A stretch of DNA of 64,000 nucleotides from Paenibacillus sp. BSR1-1 (lineage in GTDB: Bacteria > Bacillota > Bacilli > Bacillales > Cytobacillaceae), in contig NZ_JAQMWQ010000004.1 of the NCBI RefSeq assembly GCF_030403775.1, forward strand, positions 62,001 to 126,000, written 5' to 3'. The notes beneath the pieces are model-generated. The model had not been told where the DNA came from. It did not search any database and was given only the letters and a program-made list of their open reading frames with translations. Positions 9,424-18,224 of the stretch are shown here, piece by piece; positions within the stretch are counted from its first letter, which is position 1, and the number at the start of each line of letters is the position of its first letter. The position numbers and the translations under genes were made by a program.

Positions 9424-11598
9424 TTATTCATTAACACTTGTCGTAGCACCAAGCATGGTTCCGCATTCTGGACAGATCAATTCTTGAAGTTTAACATAAG
9501 GGGCAGTATCTTTGACTTTCAAAAACATGCCAAAGTTACCCAGCGTTTCTGAGGCTTTCGTGACAATTCTTCCTGCACCCTGCTCCCATGCTTCTTCGAT
9601 ATTTGAAAGGACAGTCCCGCAATCAGAGCAGCACATATACCTCTGTCCATTAGAATCTGCACTTACCTGGAGGGCATCGCCGGCAGATTTTACAAACTTG
9701 AGTGATTTCTTGACAATCAATTTTTGCTTGGGAGGAGCTGACTGGCCCAGCCGCTCTCTTCTGATTAATTCCCTACGTGTTTTAGTGCGTTCTTCGTCAA
9801 GATTACCTTTTTCATCAATAACAATTCCATATGCTGTCTCTGCCATCTCTTGTGTGATATATCCATCGTTGAAGTCTTTCAAAACAACTTCGGGGTTACG
9901 TTTAAGCGGGTCTCCCAACCCTCCGCCGCCGCCCTCAAATTGGACAAATACATCCCCCTGCGAAATCGGCGTCACATGTTTAAATGGCTGCAGTTCTTTT
10001 TCCCCTTTGAGCTGTTCGAAGCTTGGCAATGTTCCTGTTTTCATTAGGTTTTCGACATTGGCATTCCTGACAATCCAATGTCCACTGGTGCCACCAGGAT
10101 ACCCTCCCATTATTCCGCGTGCCGGGACCTGCGAGCATGCGGAACTGATCAGTTCATTCCCGCCTTCTGTACCCCATGGAATCCAGCCGAATTCAATCCC
10201 CTGCCCGCCTCGATATTTGCCCGGGCCTCCAGAATTGACATTTAATTTCCGCCATAAATAAAGGATTGGGTTGGTCAGTTCATTAATTTCTATATCTGGC
10301 AGTCCATTACTTAATTGTGTAAAGCTGGCTGCTGCATCCAGCCCATCAGAGACCGTTTGCGCACCGCCGCCTGCGCCGCCGCCATTCATATCCAAAAACA
10401 CAACCGGTTTTCCTTCCCGGTCGTTGCCGGCAAATACACCTACCACCCAGCTGTCATGGAAACATGCCATCGCATGACTTCGAACCCATTCATCTTCACT
10501 TTCAATCATTGCACGGCTGAGAAGTTCTGTAACCACTTTCGTTACACGCATTCCCGCTTCCATATGCCCCGAGGAAACAGGTGCCGGCATTTTACAATTT
10601 ATCACCGTGCCCTCAGGGAGAATCATATTGGTTGCTCTAATAATACCTTCGTTAAACGGAATATCTGGCGTCAATACAAGCATAATCGGTGTCATCAAAC
10701 ATCCGATTGCCGTCCCCTCCGAAATATTGACAAATCCATCTGTTTGCGGGGCTGTTCCGGTAAAGTCCAAAGTAATGTTATCCCCTTGAATCGTTAACTT
10801 ACAATGGACTGGCCATAGTTTATTTTCATGGCCATTATGCTCGATCCACTCCGTTGCTTCATATGTTTTGTCTGGTAATTTAGCAATCCGCTCGCGATAA
10901 GCTTTTTCCGATAATTCTTTATTCAGTTCCACATACTTATTGAATTCTTCCAATCCATATTTATCAATCATATCAATCGTCCGCTTTTCACAAATATTAC
11001 AGGCTGCGATGAAACAGCGAATGTTATTCATATCGTGCTGTGGCATCCGGAAGTTTGCTTGAAGCAAATGGAAAATATCTTGAACAATCTTTCCCTCACT
11101 GACAATCTTTATGCCGGGAAAACGCAGCGCCTCTTGATACGCTTCAGTGGCAGTAACGGCAAATCCGCCCGGCGACATGCCCCCAACATCCAATAAGTGG
11201 CCTTCAGCCCAACACCAGGCAACTAAGTTTCCATCGTAAAAAATTGGCTTTACAATTCCTACATCAGGGGGATGGCACGCTCCAGTTGTGTGGGGATCAT
11301 TACAGATAAAGGCATCACCAGGTTTTATATCCTCCTGTGAATAAGTGGCCAGTATATGGCGAACGGCCTGACGAGCCGGACCTGCATGCATGGTCATATA
11401 ACCCGAAAACGAAATAATCTCCCCATCCTTGTCAGCGATAAAGGTAGAGAAATCCACCGCTTCTGAGATAACAGGGTCCCCCGACGTTCTAATCATGACA
11501 ATACCCATTTCTTGAGCAATATTGTATAATTGCTGCCGGATGATTTCGGCCTTAATCAGATTTGCAGATGTTAATGGATTAGATTTTGTATTTGCCAT
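9424..11598 (-). CDS. hyuB: Hydantoinase B / acetone-carboxylase-alpha-like subunit with C-terminal zinc-ribbon tail
   Basis: 724 residues. Residues 1 to about 560 match the HyuB/oxoprolinase-B family, with FICNDPHTTGACHPPDVGI and GGGGGLGDP. The family covers hydantoinases, 5-oxoprolinases, and the large subunits of acetone and acetophenone carboxylases. The last 80 residues are unusual: CCSDCGTVL and CPECGTML form two CxxC pairs, resembling the separate small zinc-binding subunit of acetone carboxylase. That favours a ketone carboxylase over a simple hydantoinase, but it is inference. The ATG at 11598 follows AAGGGAG. It is 26 bp after the HyuA gene. Confidence 0.85.
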   Translation of the reverse strand: MANTKSNPLTSANLIKAEIIRQQLYNIAQEMGIVMIRTSGDPVISEAVDFSTFIADKDGEIISFSGYMTMHAGPARQAVRHILATYSQEDIKPGDAFICNDPHTTGACHPPDVGIVKPIFYDGNLVAWCWAEGHLLDVGGMSPGGFAVTATEAYQEALRFPGIKIVSEGKIVQDIFHLLQANFRMPQHDMNNIRCFIAACNICEKRTIDMIDKYGLEEFNKYVELNKELSEKAYRERIAKLPDKTYEATEWIEHNGHENKLWPVHCKLTIQGDNITLDFTGTAPQTDGFVNISEGTAIGCLMTPIMLVLTPDIPFNEGIIRATNMILPEGTVINCKMPAPVSSGHMEAGMRVTKVVTELLSRAMIESEDEWVRSHAMACFHDSWVVGVFAGNDREGKPVVFLDMNGGGAGGGAQTVSDGLDAAASFTQLSNGLPDIEINELTNPILYLWRKLNVNSGGPGKYRGGQGIEFGWIPWGTEGGNELISSACSQVPARGIMGGYPGGTSGHWIVRNANVENLMKTGTLPSFEQLKGEKELQPFKHVTPISQGDVFVQFEGGGGGLGDPLKRNPEVVLKDFNDGYITQEMAETAYGIVIDEKGNLDEERTKTRRELIRRERLGQSAPPKQKLIVKKSLKFVKSAGDALQVSADSNGQRYMCCSDCGTVLSNIEEAWEQGAGRIVTKASETLGNFGMFLKVKDTAPYVKLQELICPECGTMLGATTSVNE

Positions 11599-11624
11599 AC
11601 ACTAATCTCCCTTCTTCCATTGAA

Positions 11625-13700
11625 TTAAAGTTCTAGCAGATAGTTACGGTAATTATCCATTGTGGCAATAACGCCCTCTGGAATAAATATGGTTGTTTGA
11701 GTTCTTTCAATAATGGCAGGACCGGCGAACTTTGAACCAGGTGTAATTTCACGATCGTCATAAACAGGGATTTCCGCCAATTTATGTTCCATCGGCAAAT
11801 AGACTTTACGCGTTCCTTTCTTAACATCCTCCGCATTTATCGGATTGTTTGGAAAGCTTTTTGGCTGGAATTTTTCGACATGGCCAATTCCGGTAACCCT
11901 GACTGTCAGCATATTGACCGGTGAATGAACCCAAGCCGTGCCAGGGCCGTATTCTGCTTCATATAAAGGGGCAAAATTGTTGGAAATCTCTTCAATTGTT
12001 TCTTTCGAAATTTCCCCTGAAGGAATGGGTACTGGTAATTCAAAAATTTGGCCTTCAAACTTGAAATCACCATATCTTTGAATCTCATACTCTCCCTCTT
12101 TAAATCCACTTGCATAGAGACTGGCTTTGATTTGTTCCTCCATTTCCTCGAGGATTTTGTTAACGCTTTCAACATCCTGTCCCGGTTTCCAAAAACAGGA
12201 TCTTACGAGGTTGCGGACATCATCTCCAGCTAACAGGCCCTGAGCTGAAAAGACAGCAGAAGTGCTTGGAATGATGGCTTTTCGAATTCCAATTTCCCGG
12301 CAAATCTCTGCAGCAAATACAGGCAGTGCACCGCCGTAAGCAACAAAGGTAAATTCGCTCGGATCATAACCGCGCTCGACACTGACACCGCGGACGGCAT
12401 TACTCATGGAAGCTACGACAAGCTGATAGGCAGAAGCTGCTGCATCCATAATGCTCATATCCAATTTGGAGGCAAGTTTTTCATAATAGACCTCTTCTGC
12501 CCGTTCCTTCTCTAACTTCCTTCTGCCTCCGAGAAAATACTCTGGGTCAATAAATCCTAAAACGACATTGGCATCCGTCACGGTAGGCTGGTCGCCGCCT
12601 CTGCCATAACAAACTGGTCCCGGGTCTGAACTTGCACTTTGCGGTCCTACCTGCGGTACCCCGCGTGAATCCAGCCAGGCAATCGATCCGCCGCCGGACC
12701 CAATGGCAGTAACATCAATTTTGCTGAGACCCGTTAAAAACTCCCGTAAATAGACGCGTTGTGTTTTGGTGAGGTTGTTATTGACGATGACGGAGCAGTC
12801 AAAACTGGTTCCCCCCATGTCACCAGTGATCATATTTTTTATTCCCAAGGTGTTCCCGAGGTAATTGGAGCCTAATACACCGCCAACCGGTCCGGAATCG
12901 ACTAATGTAATCGGGGCAAGGCGGACTTCTTCTGCACTTAAGCTGCCGCCAAATGACTGGATAAAGACAACAGGAGATTTTAGTCCCTTTGCCTCCAACT
13001 CAGTTTGGACTTGATCAACATATCGAACCACTTTTGGTCCTGTAAACGCATTCAAAGTTGTGGTTACCATTCGTTCATATTCACGCATAACCGGATATAA
13101 CTCTGAAGAGATGGTGACATAGACGGAAGGATATTTTGTTTCAATGATTTGTTTTACTTGCTGCTCATGTTCAGGATTTAAGAAAGACCAAAGAAGACAG
13201 ACAGCAATCGCTTCCACATTCTGTTCAACGACTAATTGTTCAACTGCCTTTTCAACCTGCTGTTGATTGATCTCCACGACGACTCTGCCATTTTTGTCAA
13301 GGCGTTCTTCCACTTCAAGAATACATTTCCTGTCCACTAAATCAGGCATGTTTACTTGTTTATGATGATCCCGATTATCGATTCTGGGAGACCTGGCAAT
13401 CCGGAGGGTATCCCGAAATCCCTTTGTGACCAAAAGGCCGACTTTGGCCCCTTTTAATTCGGCAATACTGTTGGTAACAATCGTGGTCCCATGGACAAAT
13501 CTGTCACACTGGTTCAATAACTTCGTACTCTCCAGCCCCATTTGCCCAGAAACATTTTCAACACTGTTTAACAGGCCTTCAATTAAGTTTCTGGGAGTTG
13601 TGTCGGCCTTATCTGTCCACATTTCTCCATTTTGATTAATAACCACAATATCAGTGAAAGTCCCGCCCATATCAATTCCAATTTGGTATGAATCTGCCAA
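11625..13700 (-). CDS. hyuA: Hydantoinase A / acetone-carboxylase-beta-like ATPase subunit
   Basis: 691 residues of the HyuA family (ASKHA-fold ATPase). The N-terminal phosphate loop GIDMGGTFTDIVV and the central GDMGGTSFDCSV are intact, and AIGSGGGSIAWLD follows. In the family this subunit phosphorylates the substrate while HyuB performs the hydrolysis or carboxylation. The TTG start at 13700 follows GGGAGGAATAGGAA. It is paired with the HyuB gene, downstream of cofE in the F420 operon. Confidence 0.88.
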   Translation of the reverse strand: MADSYQIGIDMGGTFTDIVVINQNGEMWTDKADTTPRNLIEGLLNSVENVSGQMGLESTKLLNQCDRFVHGTTIVTNSIAELKGAKVGLLVTKGFRDTLRIARSPRIDNRDHHKQVNMPDLVDRKCILEVEERLDKNGRVVVEINQQQVEKAVEQLVVEQNVEAIAVCLLWSFLNPEHEQQVKQIIETKYPSVYVTISSELYPVMREYERMVTTTLNAFTGPKVVRYVDQVQTELEAKGLKSPVVFIQSFGGSLSAEEVRLAPITLVDSGPVGGVLGSNYLGNTLGIKNMITGDMGGTSFDCSVIVNNNLTKTQRVYLREFLTGLSKIDVTAIGSGGGSIAWLDSRGVPQVGPQSASSDPGPVCYGRGGDQPTVTDANVVLGFIDPEYFLGGRRKLEKERAEEVYYEKLASKLDMSIMDAAASAYQLVVASMSNAVRGVSVERGYDPSEFTFVAYGGALPVFAAEICREIGIRKAIIPSTSAVFSAQGLLAGDDVRNLVRSCFWKPGQDVESVNKILEEMEEQIKASLYASGFKEGEYEIQRYGDFKFEGQIFELPVPIPSGEISKETIEEISNNFAPLYEAEYGPGTAWVHSPVNMLTVRVTGIGHVEKFQPKSFPNNPINAEDVKKGTRKVYLPMEHKLAEIPVYDDREITPGSKFAGPAIIERTQTTIFIPEGVIATMDNYRNYLLEL

Positions 13701-13796
13701 TTCCTATTCCTCCCTAAAATTCGATAATAGAAAAATATTTTTATAGTGTTATAATATCCTCCCTTATTATCACCACCTTTAAAGAGCTGGACTGGA

Positions 13797-14552
13797 TCAA
13801 CGGAATAGATCCTCTTTTTTTTCTCTGATTAGATCAGCAGCGGTGCCTTTCCCTTTACGAAATTTTACACCTCTTACTAGAGCTGCAGGAATAGCATCTG
13901 CTTTTCCCATTATCAATTCCGCAGCGGAGGCAATTTCATCAGCTTGAGCAATATTGGTAACTTTTAAGCAATTACCAAATGTATCAAATGTATTAATGTA
14001 GTCGTATAATGGATTCATCCCTGACAGACCAATTGCGACATTGGTTTGTCCGCTGCGCCATGGGCGGCCAAATGTGTCACTGATTATTACCGCAATGGGC
14101 AATTGATATTTTCTTTTAAAATAATCCCTTATTTTCCCCGCAGAGCTATCAGGATCTTTAGGCAACAACAAAAATTTTCCTGGTTCAACATTAGAGGAGT
14201 CAACACCGGCGTTTGCCATTATGAATCCAAGTTTATGCTCAGTAATTAAAACGTTTTTGGTATGTCTAATAATTTCACGTGACTCATTTAAGATGATTTG
14301 TACTTCTTCCGGGCTCTTATTTACCATATTTTTTGCGATATCAATCGCTTCCTTAGAAGGAATGACCTCCTTGGGATCCATATACCGCCCTTCAGCTTTT
14401 GAAATAATTTTTTGAGCGACCACTAGTATATCATCCTCTGATAATTCTAAATTATTGCTATCTAAAGCATTATCTATTATAAGCGGGATATTATCACCAG
14501 GGACCACTTCTTTAATTCCTGGAATGCCAACAATGCTGATCCTAGGATTCAA
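13797..14552 (-). CDS. cofE: Coenzyme F420-0:L-glutamate ligase
   Basis: About 251 residues. It adds gamma-linked glutamates to F420-0. GIPGIKEVVPGD near the start, VVAQKIISKAEGR and DTFGRPWRSGQTNVAIG are diagnostic. There is no C-terminal FMN domain as in actinobacterial FbiB, so this is the stand-alone archaeal-type CofE. I take the TTG at 14552, six bases after AAGGTG, over the GTG at 14561. It overlaps the end of the S-component gene by eleven bases, so the two are co-translated. Confidence 0.9.
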   Translation of the reverse strand: MNPRISIVGIPGIKEVVPGDNIPLIIDNALDSNNLELSEDDILVVAQKIISKAEGRYMDPKEVIPSKEAIDIAKNMVNKSPEEVQIILNESREIIRHTKNVLITEHKLGFIMANAGVDSSNVEPGKFLLLPKDPDSSAGKIRDYFKRKYQLPIAVIISDTFGRPWRSGQTNVAIGLSGMNPLYDYINTFDTFGNCLKVTNIAQADEIASAAELIMGKADAIPAALVRGVKFRKGKGTAADLIREKKEDLFR

Positions 14553-15105
14553 TGGTATCACCTTCAGTTTTTAATGGTATCCTGTCCGCTAGTGAAGAAC
14601 TGTAAACCCGTTTTTTTACTTGTGACCACACTAAAATAAATAATATAGTATTCAAGGCTCCTTTTATTAAATTGAAAGGAATGTACACAGGCAATATCAT
14701 TGCCCACACCTTATTAACATCCATGCCGAATTCCAAAGGTACGATCATAACGTTTAAAGGAATGGTTATCAATGCCATCGCAATGGTGCCTATTCCTGCA
14801 GAAAAGAAGATATTTGTTTTTTTATAGAAAAGTCTCATGATTAATAAAAAAGTTCCTGAGGCACAAAAGTTCATGAATATACCAAAAATATTACCGCCGT
14901 GTACGAAGAAATAAAGAGAGTTTTTGATGACTAACGCTATCAATCCTGTTAATGGGCCGTAAATCATTGAAGCAATCATCAAGGGAATATCACTAGGCTC
15001 ATATTTTAAATATGGGGCAAGGGGGATAATTGGAAAGCCAGCCCACATCAAAGCTAATGACATCGAGGATAGCATCCCTATCATAACAAGCTTAATTGTT
15101 TTCAT
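14542..15105 (-). CDS. ECF transporter S component (RibU-like)
   Basis: About 187 residues, with five or six hydrophobic segments and the RibU-family pattern PLAPYLKYEPSDIPLMIAS followed by YGPLTGLIALVIKN. S components capture a vitamin and work with a shared energising module. The start is the ATG at 15105 after AGAGG; the longer frame begins inside the sigma-54 promoter and cannot be used. RibU proteins bind riboflavin, but this one opens the F420 operon and overlaps cofE. It may import Fo or another deazaflavin, which is inference. Confidence 0.85.
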   Translation of the reverse strand: MKTIKLVMIGMLSSMSLALMWAGFPIIPLAPYLKYEPSDIPLMIASMIYGPLTGLIALVIKNSLYFFVHGGNIFGIFMNFCASGTFLLIMRLFYKKTNIFFSAGIGTIAMALITIPLNVMIVPLEFGMDVNKVWAMILPVYIPFNLIKGALNTILFILVWSQVKKRVYSSSLADRIPLKTEGDTIES

Positions 15106-15145
15106 ATCATACCTCTTCTCAAAAAGTATATTTAATCCATAATCA

Positions 15146-15161
15146 TGCAACTAATATGCCA
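15146..15161 (-). promoter_or_regulatory. Sigma-54 promoter of the F420 operon
   Basis: The minus strand reads TGGCAT-ATTAG-TTGCA, a complete -24/-12 match. It is 41 bp upstream of the S-component start at 15105 and heads a nine-gene run down to 4282. Confidence 0.9.
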
Positions 15162-15234
15162 ACTATTTAAGAGTTGGAGAATCGTAAGAATAACTTAGTA
15201 TTTACATATCACCAATTCAGATGGGAATGTGATT

Positions 15235-15265
15235 ATGTAAATAATAGATAACACCATGCAAACAT
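15235..15265. promoter_or_regulatory. Probable activator-binding site (UAS) for the F420 operon
   Basis: ATGTAAAT-N15-GCAAACAT with GATAACAC in the spacer, alike in layout and sequence to 4156-4185. It is about 74 bp upstream of the -24 element at 15161. Confidence 0.55.
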
Positions 15266-15321
15266 TCTGTACAGTGTTCTTAACAATGTTTAGAAATATA
15301 GTGAACATATTTACAAAAGGA

Positions 15322-15351
15322 AAAAGCTGCCGAAAATTTTCGGCAGCTTTT
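15322..15351 (-). terminator. Terminator hairpin after the DMT exporter gene
   Basis: Perfect 15-bp arms AAAAGCTGCCGAAAA and TTTTCGGCAGCTTTT. T-rich on the minus strand, just past the stop of the gene at 15413. Confidence 0.8.
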
Positions 15352-15412
15352 ACTTCTTTTACACATGGTTACCATTAAGATATTACTTGACCCTTGAAAA
15401 TAGGTTTCCAAT

Positions 15413-16309
15413 CTAGTACTTCGCCCTAGCTTCTATTTTAGGTTTATATGAACCAAGGAAAATCCCAAGACAGATAAACACAGCCCCAATCCAAATATTG
15501 TTCGTTATTTTCTCGTCTAATTGTTGCCACCCGAAAAATAGTCCAAGAACAGGGACCAGCATTAGTACTATGGAAGCCATCGACACTTCCATTTTGTCAA
15601 TCACCCAAAACCAAGCAACAATCGCAACTGCTGTTGAAAAAACACCTGTAAAAAGTAGTGACAAACTAGAAACGTTTGTCCATTGGACTTTAAGGAAGGA
15701 AGGTTCTGACATGACAGAAAGGATGTATAACAATAAAGACCCCACCAGCATCTGCCAAAAAGTCATTTTTATTTTATCATAATGAAATAAGTACTTTTTG
15801 CTAAAAATATTCGCACATGCCCAACAAACAGCAGATAATACGATGAGCAGCTGTCCAAATAATGTTTTATCTACATTTTGATTTAATATTTGTTGGCCCA
15901 TGACAAACATCAGTCCTATTGCTCCGAAAATTAGGCCTGTGCATTTAGTTAATGTTAGGCTCTCCTTCAATAAGAAATGAGCTAGAATACTAACAAATAT
16001 AGGCATGCTGTAAACTAGTATAGCCCCTACTCCCGAACTGACAAACTGCAAGCCATATGAGGACAAACCAAAAAAACCGATTGACATTAATAGACTCATG
16101 AATAAGAGGCTTTTCCAATCATCCCCCGCTGGCATCAATGACTTTTTTCTAATTTTTTGAACAGCAAAAAGCAGGATGGCGCCGATTAATAATCTTAAAG
16201 ATGAAAATAAAAATGGCGGCAAATAACTTAATCCTACTTTCATAATTACCCACGTATAACCCCATATGAAGGTAATCATTAAAATTACACTAACATGTAA
16301 CTTTGTCAC
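15413..16309 (-). CDS. DMT-family (EamA) transporter
   Basis: About 298 residues with ten hydrophobic segments in two EamA repeats (FIWGYTWVIMKVGL near the start; VCWACANIFSKKYLF opening the second half). Members export metabolites or amino acids. I start it at the GTG at 16309, eleven bases after GAGG; the extra 35 residues in the longer frame overlap the preceding gene and are not family-like. It is the last gene of the flavin monooxygenase operon, so it may move the pathway's substrate or product. Confidence 0.82.
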   Translation of the reverse strand: MTKLHVSVILMITFIWGYTWVIMKVGLSYLPPFLFSSLRLLIGAILLFAVQKIRKKSLMPAGDDWKSLLFMSLLMSIGFFGLSSYGLQFVSSGVGAILVYSMPIFVSILAHFLLKESLTLTKCTGLIFGAIGLMFVMGQQILNQNVDKTLFGQLLIVLSAVCWACANIFSKKYLFHYDKIKMTFWQMLVGSLLLYILSVMSEPSFLKVQWTNVSSLSLLFTGVFSTAVAIVAWFWVIDKMEVSMASIVLMLVPVLGLFFGWQQLDEKITNNIWIGAVFICLGIFLGSYKPKIEARAKY

Positions 16310-16397
16310 TACCAGTCTTGCCTCCCTCCATCTCATTCTTTCGGGGGTTGCCAATAACTTTTCAATAAAAAACCACCAATTAATAGCCCACTTTGTC

Positions 16398-17570
16398 CTA
16401 CCAGGCCCCTTCAAGCAAAATCTGTAATTTCTCCCTTGTACATGTTTGGTGTATGAGGGGATTCTCCGTATGCTTCACTTCTATCATGATGTCATCTATG
16501 ACTTTCGGTATACTCTCTACTGGCACGTTGTAATCCCTTAAACGGCTTGGGATTCCCAATTGGCTCACCAATTCTCTAACCAGATTCGCTGCTCTTTCTG
16601 CCTTTTCTTGCATTGACAATTCTTTCTGTTCATACCCGAGCCTCTCGGTAATGCGCGCTTGTTCTAGCTTGGTTTGAGGCAGTAAGAATTCCATAACATG
16701 AGGAAGAACAATAGCAGACGTTCCCCCATGAGGGATACCATAATGAGATCCTAATTGATGTCCAATCATATGTGACAAACCCATTTTAATATTATTAATA
16801 GAGAAAAGAGACATCCATGCTCCTTGCTGGCACTTAACGCGAGCTTGCAAATCTGATGGGTCATTCTTGCTGAGAGGAAGAAAATGATACAAGCAATTCA
16901 ACGCCTCCATGGCCAAACCACTGTTAATCGGTTGGGGTTTAGGAGAATATAATGTCTCTACGGCATGGTCAACCGCCCTGATTCCGCTTGTCAACCAAAG
17001 CCATTCGGGTGTTCCCACTGTATATACTGGATCCAGGAAAACCGAAAATGGCGTTAAAGCTGGATTTACAAACAAATGTTTCATCTTTGTTTCATGATTC
17101 GTGACACCCGCTAAACAGGTGAATTCTGCTCCAGATAGTGTTGTAGGTATAGCAATATGAGGAATTCTGGGACTTAAATTAGGGGTTCGGGATTTTCCTT
17201 GGATCGAATACTCAAAAAACTCATCTTCTGTTTCGATCCCCTCTTTAAGAATCAATGACAGTGCCTTACCTCCATCAATGGAACTCCCCCCGCCGCAACT
17301 TAAGATTAAATCGGGTTGAAAATCTCTAATTTCTCCAATAGGTTCCATTAATACGTTGGCAGGTGTATGATCCTTTGTGTGGATGATCATGAAATCACTA
17401 TCTGAAACGTAATTTAGCAGGTCTTGAAAAACATTCTGCTTTTCAACACTCTTCGTCGATACGATTAAAATTCGCATGGCCTTCAGCCGGTCGATTTCTT
17501 GCTTAAGATAATGCTTCACTACGTGAACTCCATGATAAACTCTTTCCACCGGGAGACTCTCGTAATACAT
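16398..17570 (-). CDS. Iron-containing alcohol dehydrogenase, maleylacetate-reductase-like
   Basis: About 390 residues. The NAD-binding segment SCGGGSSIDGGKALSL and the metal-site histidines in GLSHMIGHQLGSHYGIPHG are present, and IPTTLSGAEFT replaces the usual TTAGTGSE, as in maleylacetate reductases. That branch reduces maleylacetate to 3-oxoadipate late in aromatic degradation. The ATG at 17570 follows AAAGGAG by eight bases. It sits in an operon with an LLM monooxygenase and flavin reductases, which fits breakdown of a hydroxylated ring, but the substrate is not established. Confidence 0.82.
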   Translation of the reverse strand: MYYESLPVERVYHGVHVVKHYLKQEIDRLKAMRILIVSTKSVEKQNVFQDLLNYVSDSDFMIIHTKDHTPANVLMEPIGEIRDFQPDLILSCGGGSSIDGGKALSLILKEGIETEDEFFEYSIQGKSRTPNLSPRIPHIAIPTTLSGAEFTCLAGVTNHETKMKHLFVNPALTPFSVFLDPVYTVGTPEWLWLTSGIRAVDHAVETLYSPKPQPINSGLAMEALNCLYHFLPLSKNDPSDLQARVKCQQGAWMSLFSINNIKMGLSHMIGHQLGSHYGIPHGGTSAIVLPHVMEFLLPQTKLEQARITERLGYEQKELSMQEKAERAANLVRELVSQLGIPSRLRDYNVPVESIPKVIDDIMIEVKHTENPLIHQTCTREKLQILLEGAW

Positions 17571-17610
17571 ATTCATCACTCCTTTACCGTAGCCTTAATT
17601 ATGAAATAGC

Positions 17611-17634
17611 CCCACAATCTTCGTGGATTGTGGG
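17611..17634 (-). terminator. Intercistronic hairpin
   Basis: CCCACAATC and GATTGTGGG pair across six bases, between the flavin reductase stop and the Fe-ADH start. Only a short T-rich run follows on the minus strand. Confidence 0.45.
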
Positions 17635-17664
17635 TCCTTCCAGAAACAACTTTCAGATTACGCT

Positions 17665-18174
17665 TCACCGAGAAGTAATGCTTGCCGGCCAGTTCACTGG
17701 GATGGGCCCTACATTCCGGCGAAAATATAGCATTGGATTCTTATCCGTTTTTGTTAACTCGACTGCCTCTCCAATTAATATTGTATGATCACCGGCATCG
17801 ACCCTTTTTACCAATTTACATTGCATAACCCCATAAGATCCGTCCAGAATTGGTAAATTGTACTCCGATAAACTCCATTTGGCTATAGAGAACTTATCAG
17901 GCTCTTTTCCAGCAAATGCCCAACAAAGATCCTTCTGATCGGAGGCTAGGATATGGATTGCAAATCCATCGCATTCCTGAAAAGCCTCAAAAGACTTTGC
18001 TTTATGATCAATACACCAAAGCACCAACAAAGGACTCAGTGAAACTGAAGTAAACGAATTGACTGTCAGACCAACAGGATTACCATTTGAATCAGTTGTC
18101 GTAATAATCGTTACACCCGTTGGATAACTGCCCATGATTTCTTTAAATACCTGTTGCTTTTCTTCTATAGTCAA
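17665..18174 (-). CDS. Flavin reductase of the HpaC/DIM6 family
   Basis: About 169 residues. Members supply FMNH2 or FADH2 to partner monooxygenases. GSYPTGVTIITT near the N-terminus, GLTVNSFTSVSLSPLLVLWCID and the C-terminal LYFRRNVGPI region are typical. The TTG at 18174 has GAGGTG nine bases upstream; the GTG at 18186 is an alternative with a worse site. It lies between another flavin reductase and the Fe-ADH, and is the likely reductant donor for the LLM enzyme at 19349-20544. Confidence 0.85.
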   Translation of the reverse strand: MTIEEKQQVFKEIMGSYPTGVTIITTTDSNGNPVGLTVNSFTSVSLSPLLVLWCIDHKAKSFEAFQECDGFAIHILASDQKDLCWAFAGKEPDKFSIAKWSLSEYNLPILDGSYGVMQCKLVKRVDAGDHTILIGEAVELTKTDKNPMLYFRRNVGPIPVNWPASITSR

Positions 18175-18224
18175 GTTAATTAACACCTCACGTGTAAGTT
18201 TTTTTCTCTTTTATTAGCAAAGTT

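Noticed and set aside
9512..10797. Long plus-strand open frames opposite the HyuB gene
   Set aside because: They are antisense shadows of a well-conserved minus-strand gene and have no family likeness.
15162..15412. FMN riboswitch upstream of the RibU-like gene
   Set aside because: No conserved RFN-element stems were seen; the region carries a sigma-54 promoter and enhancer-like site instead.
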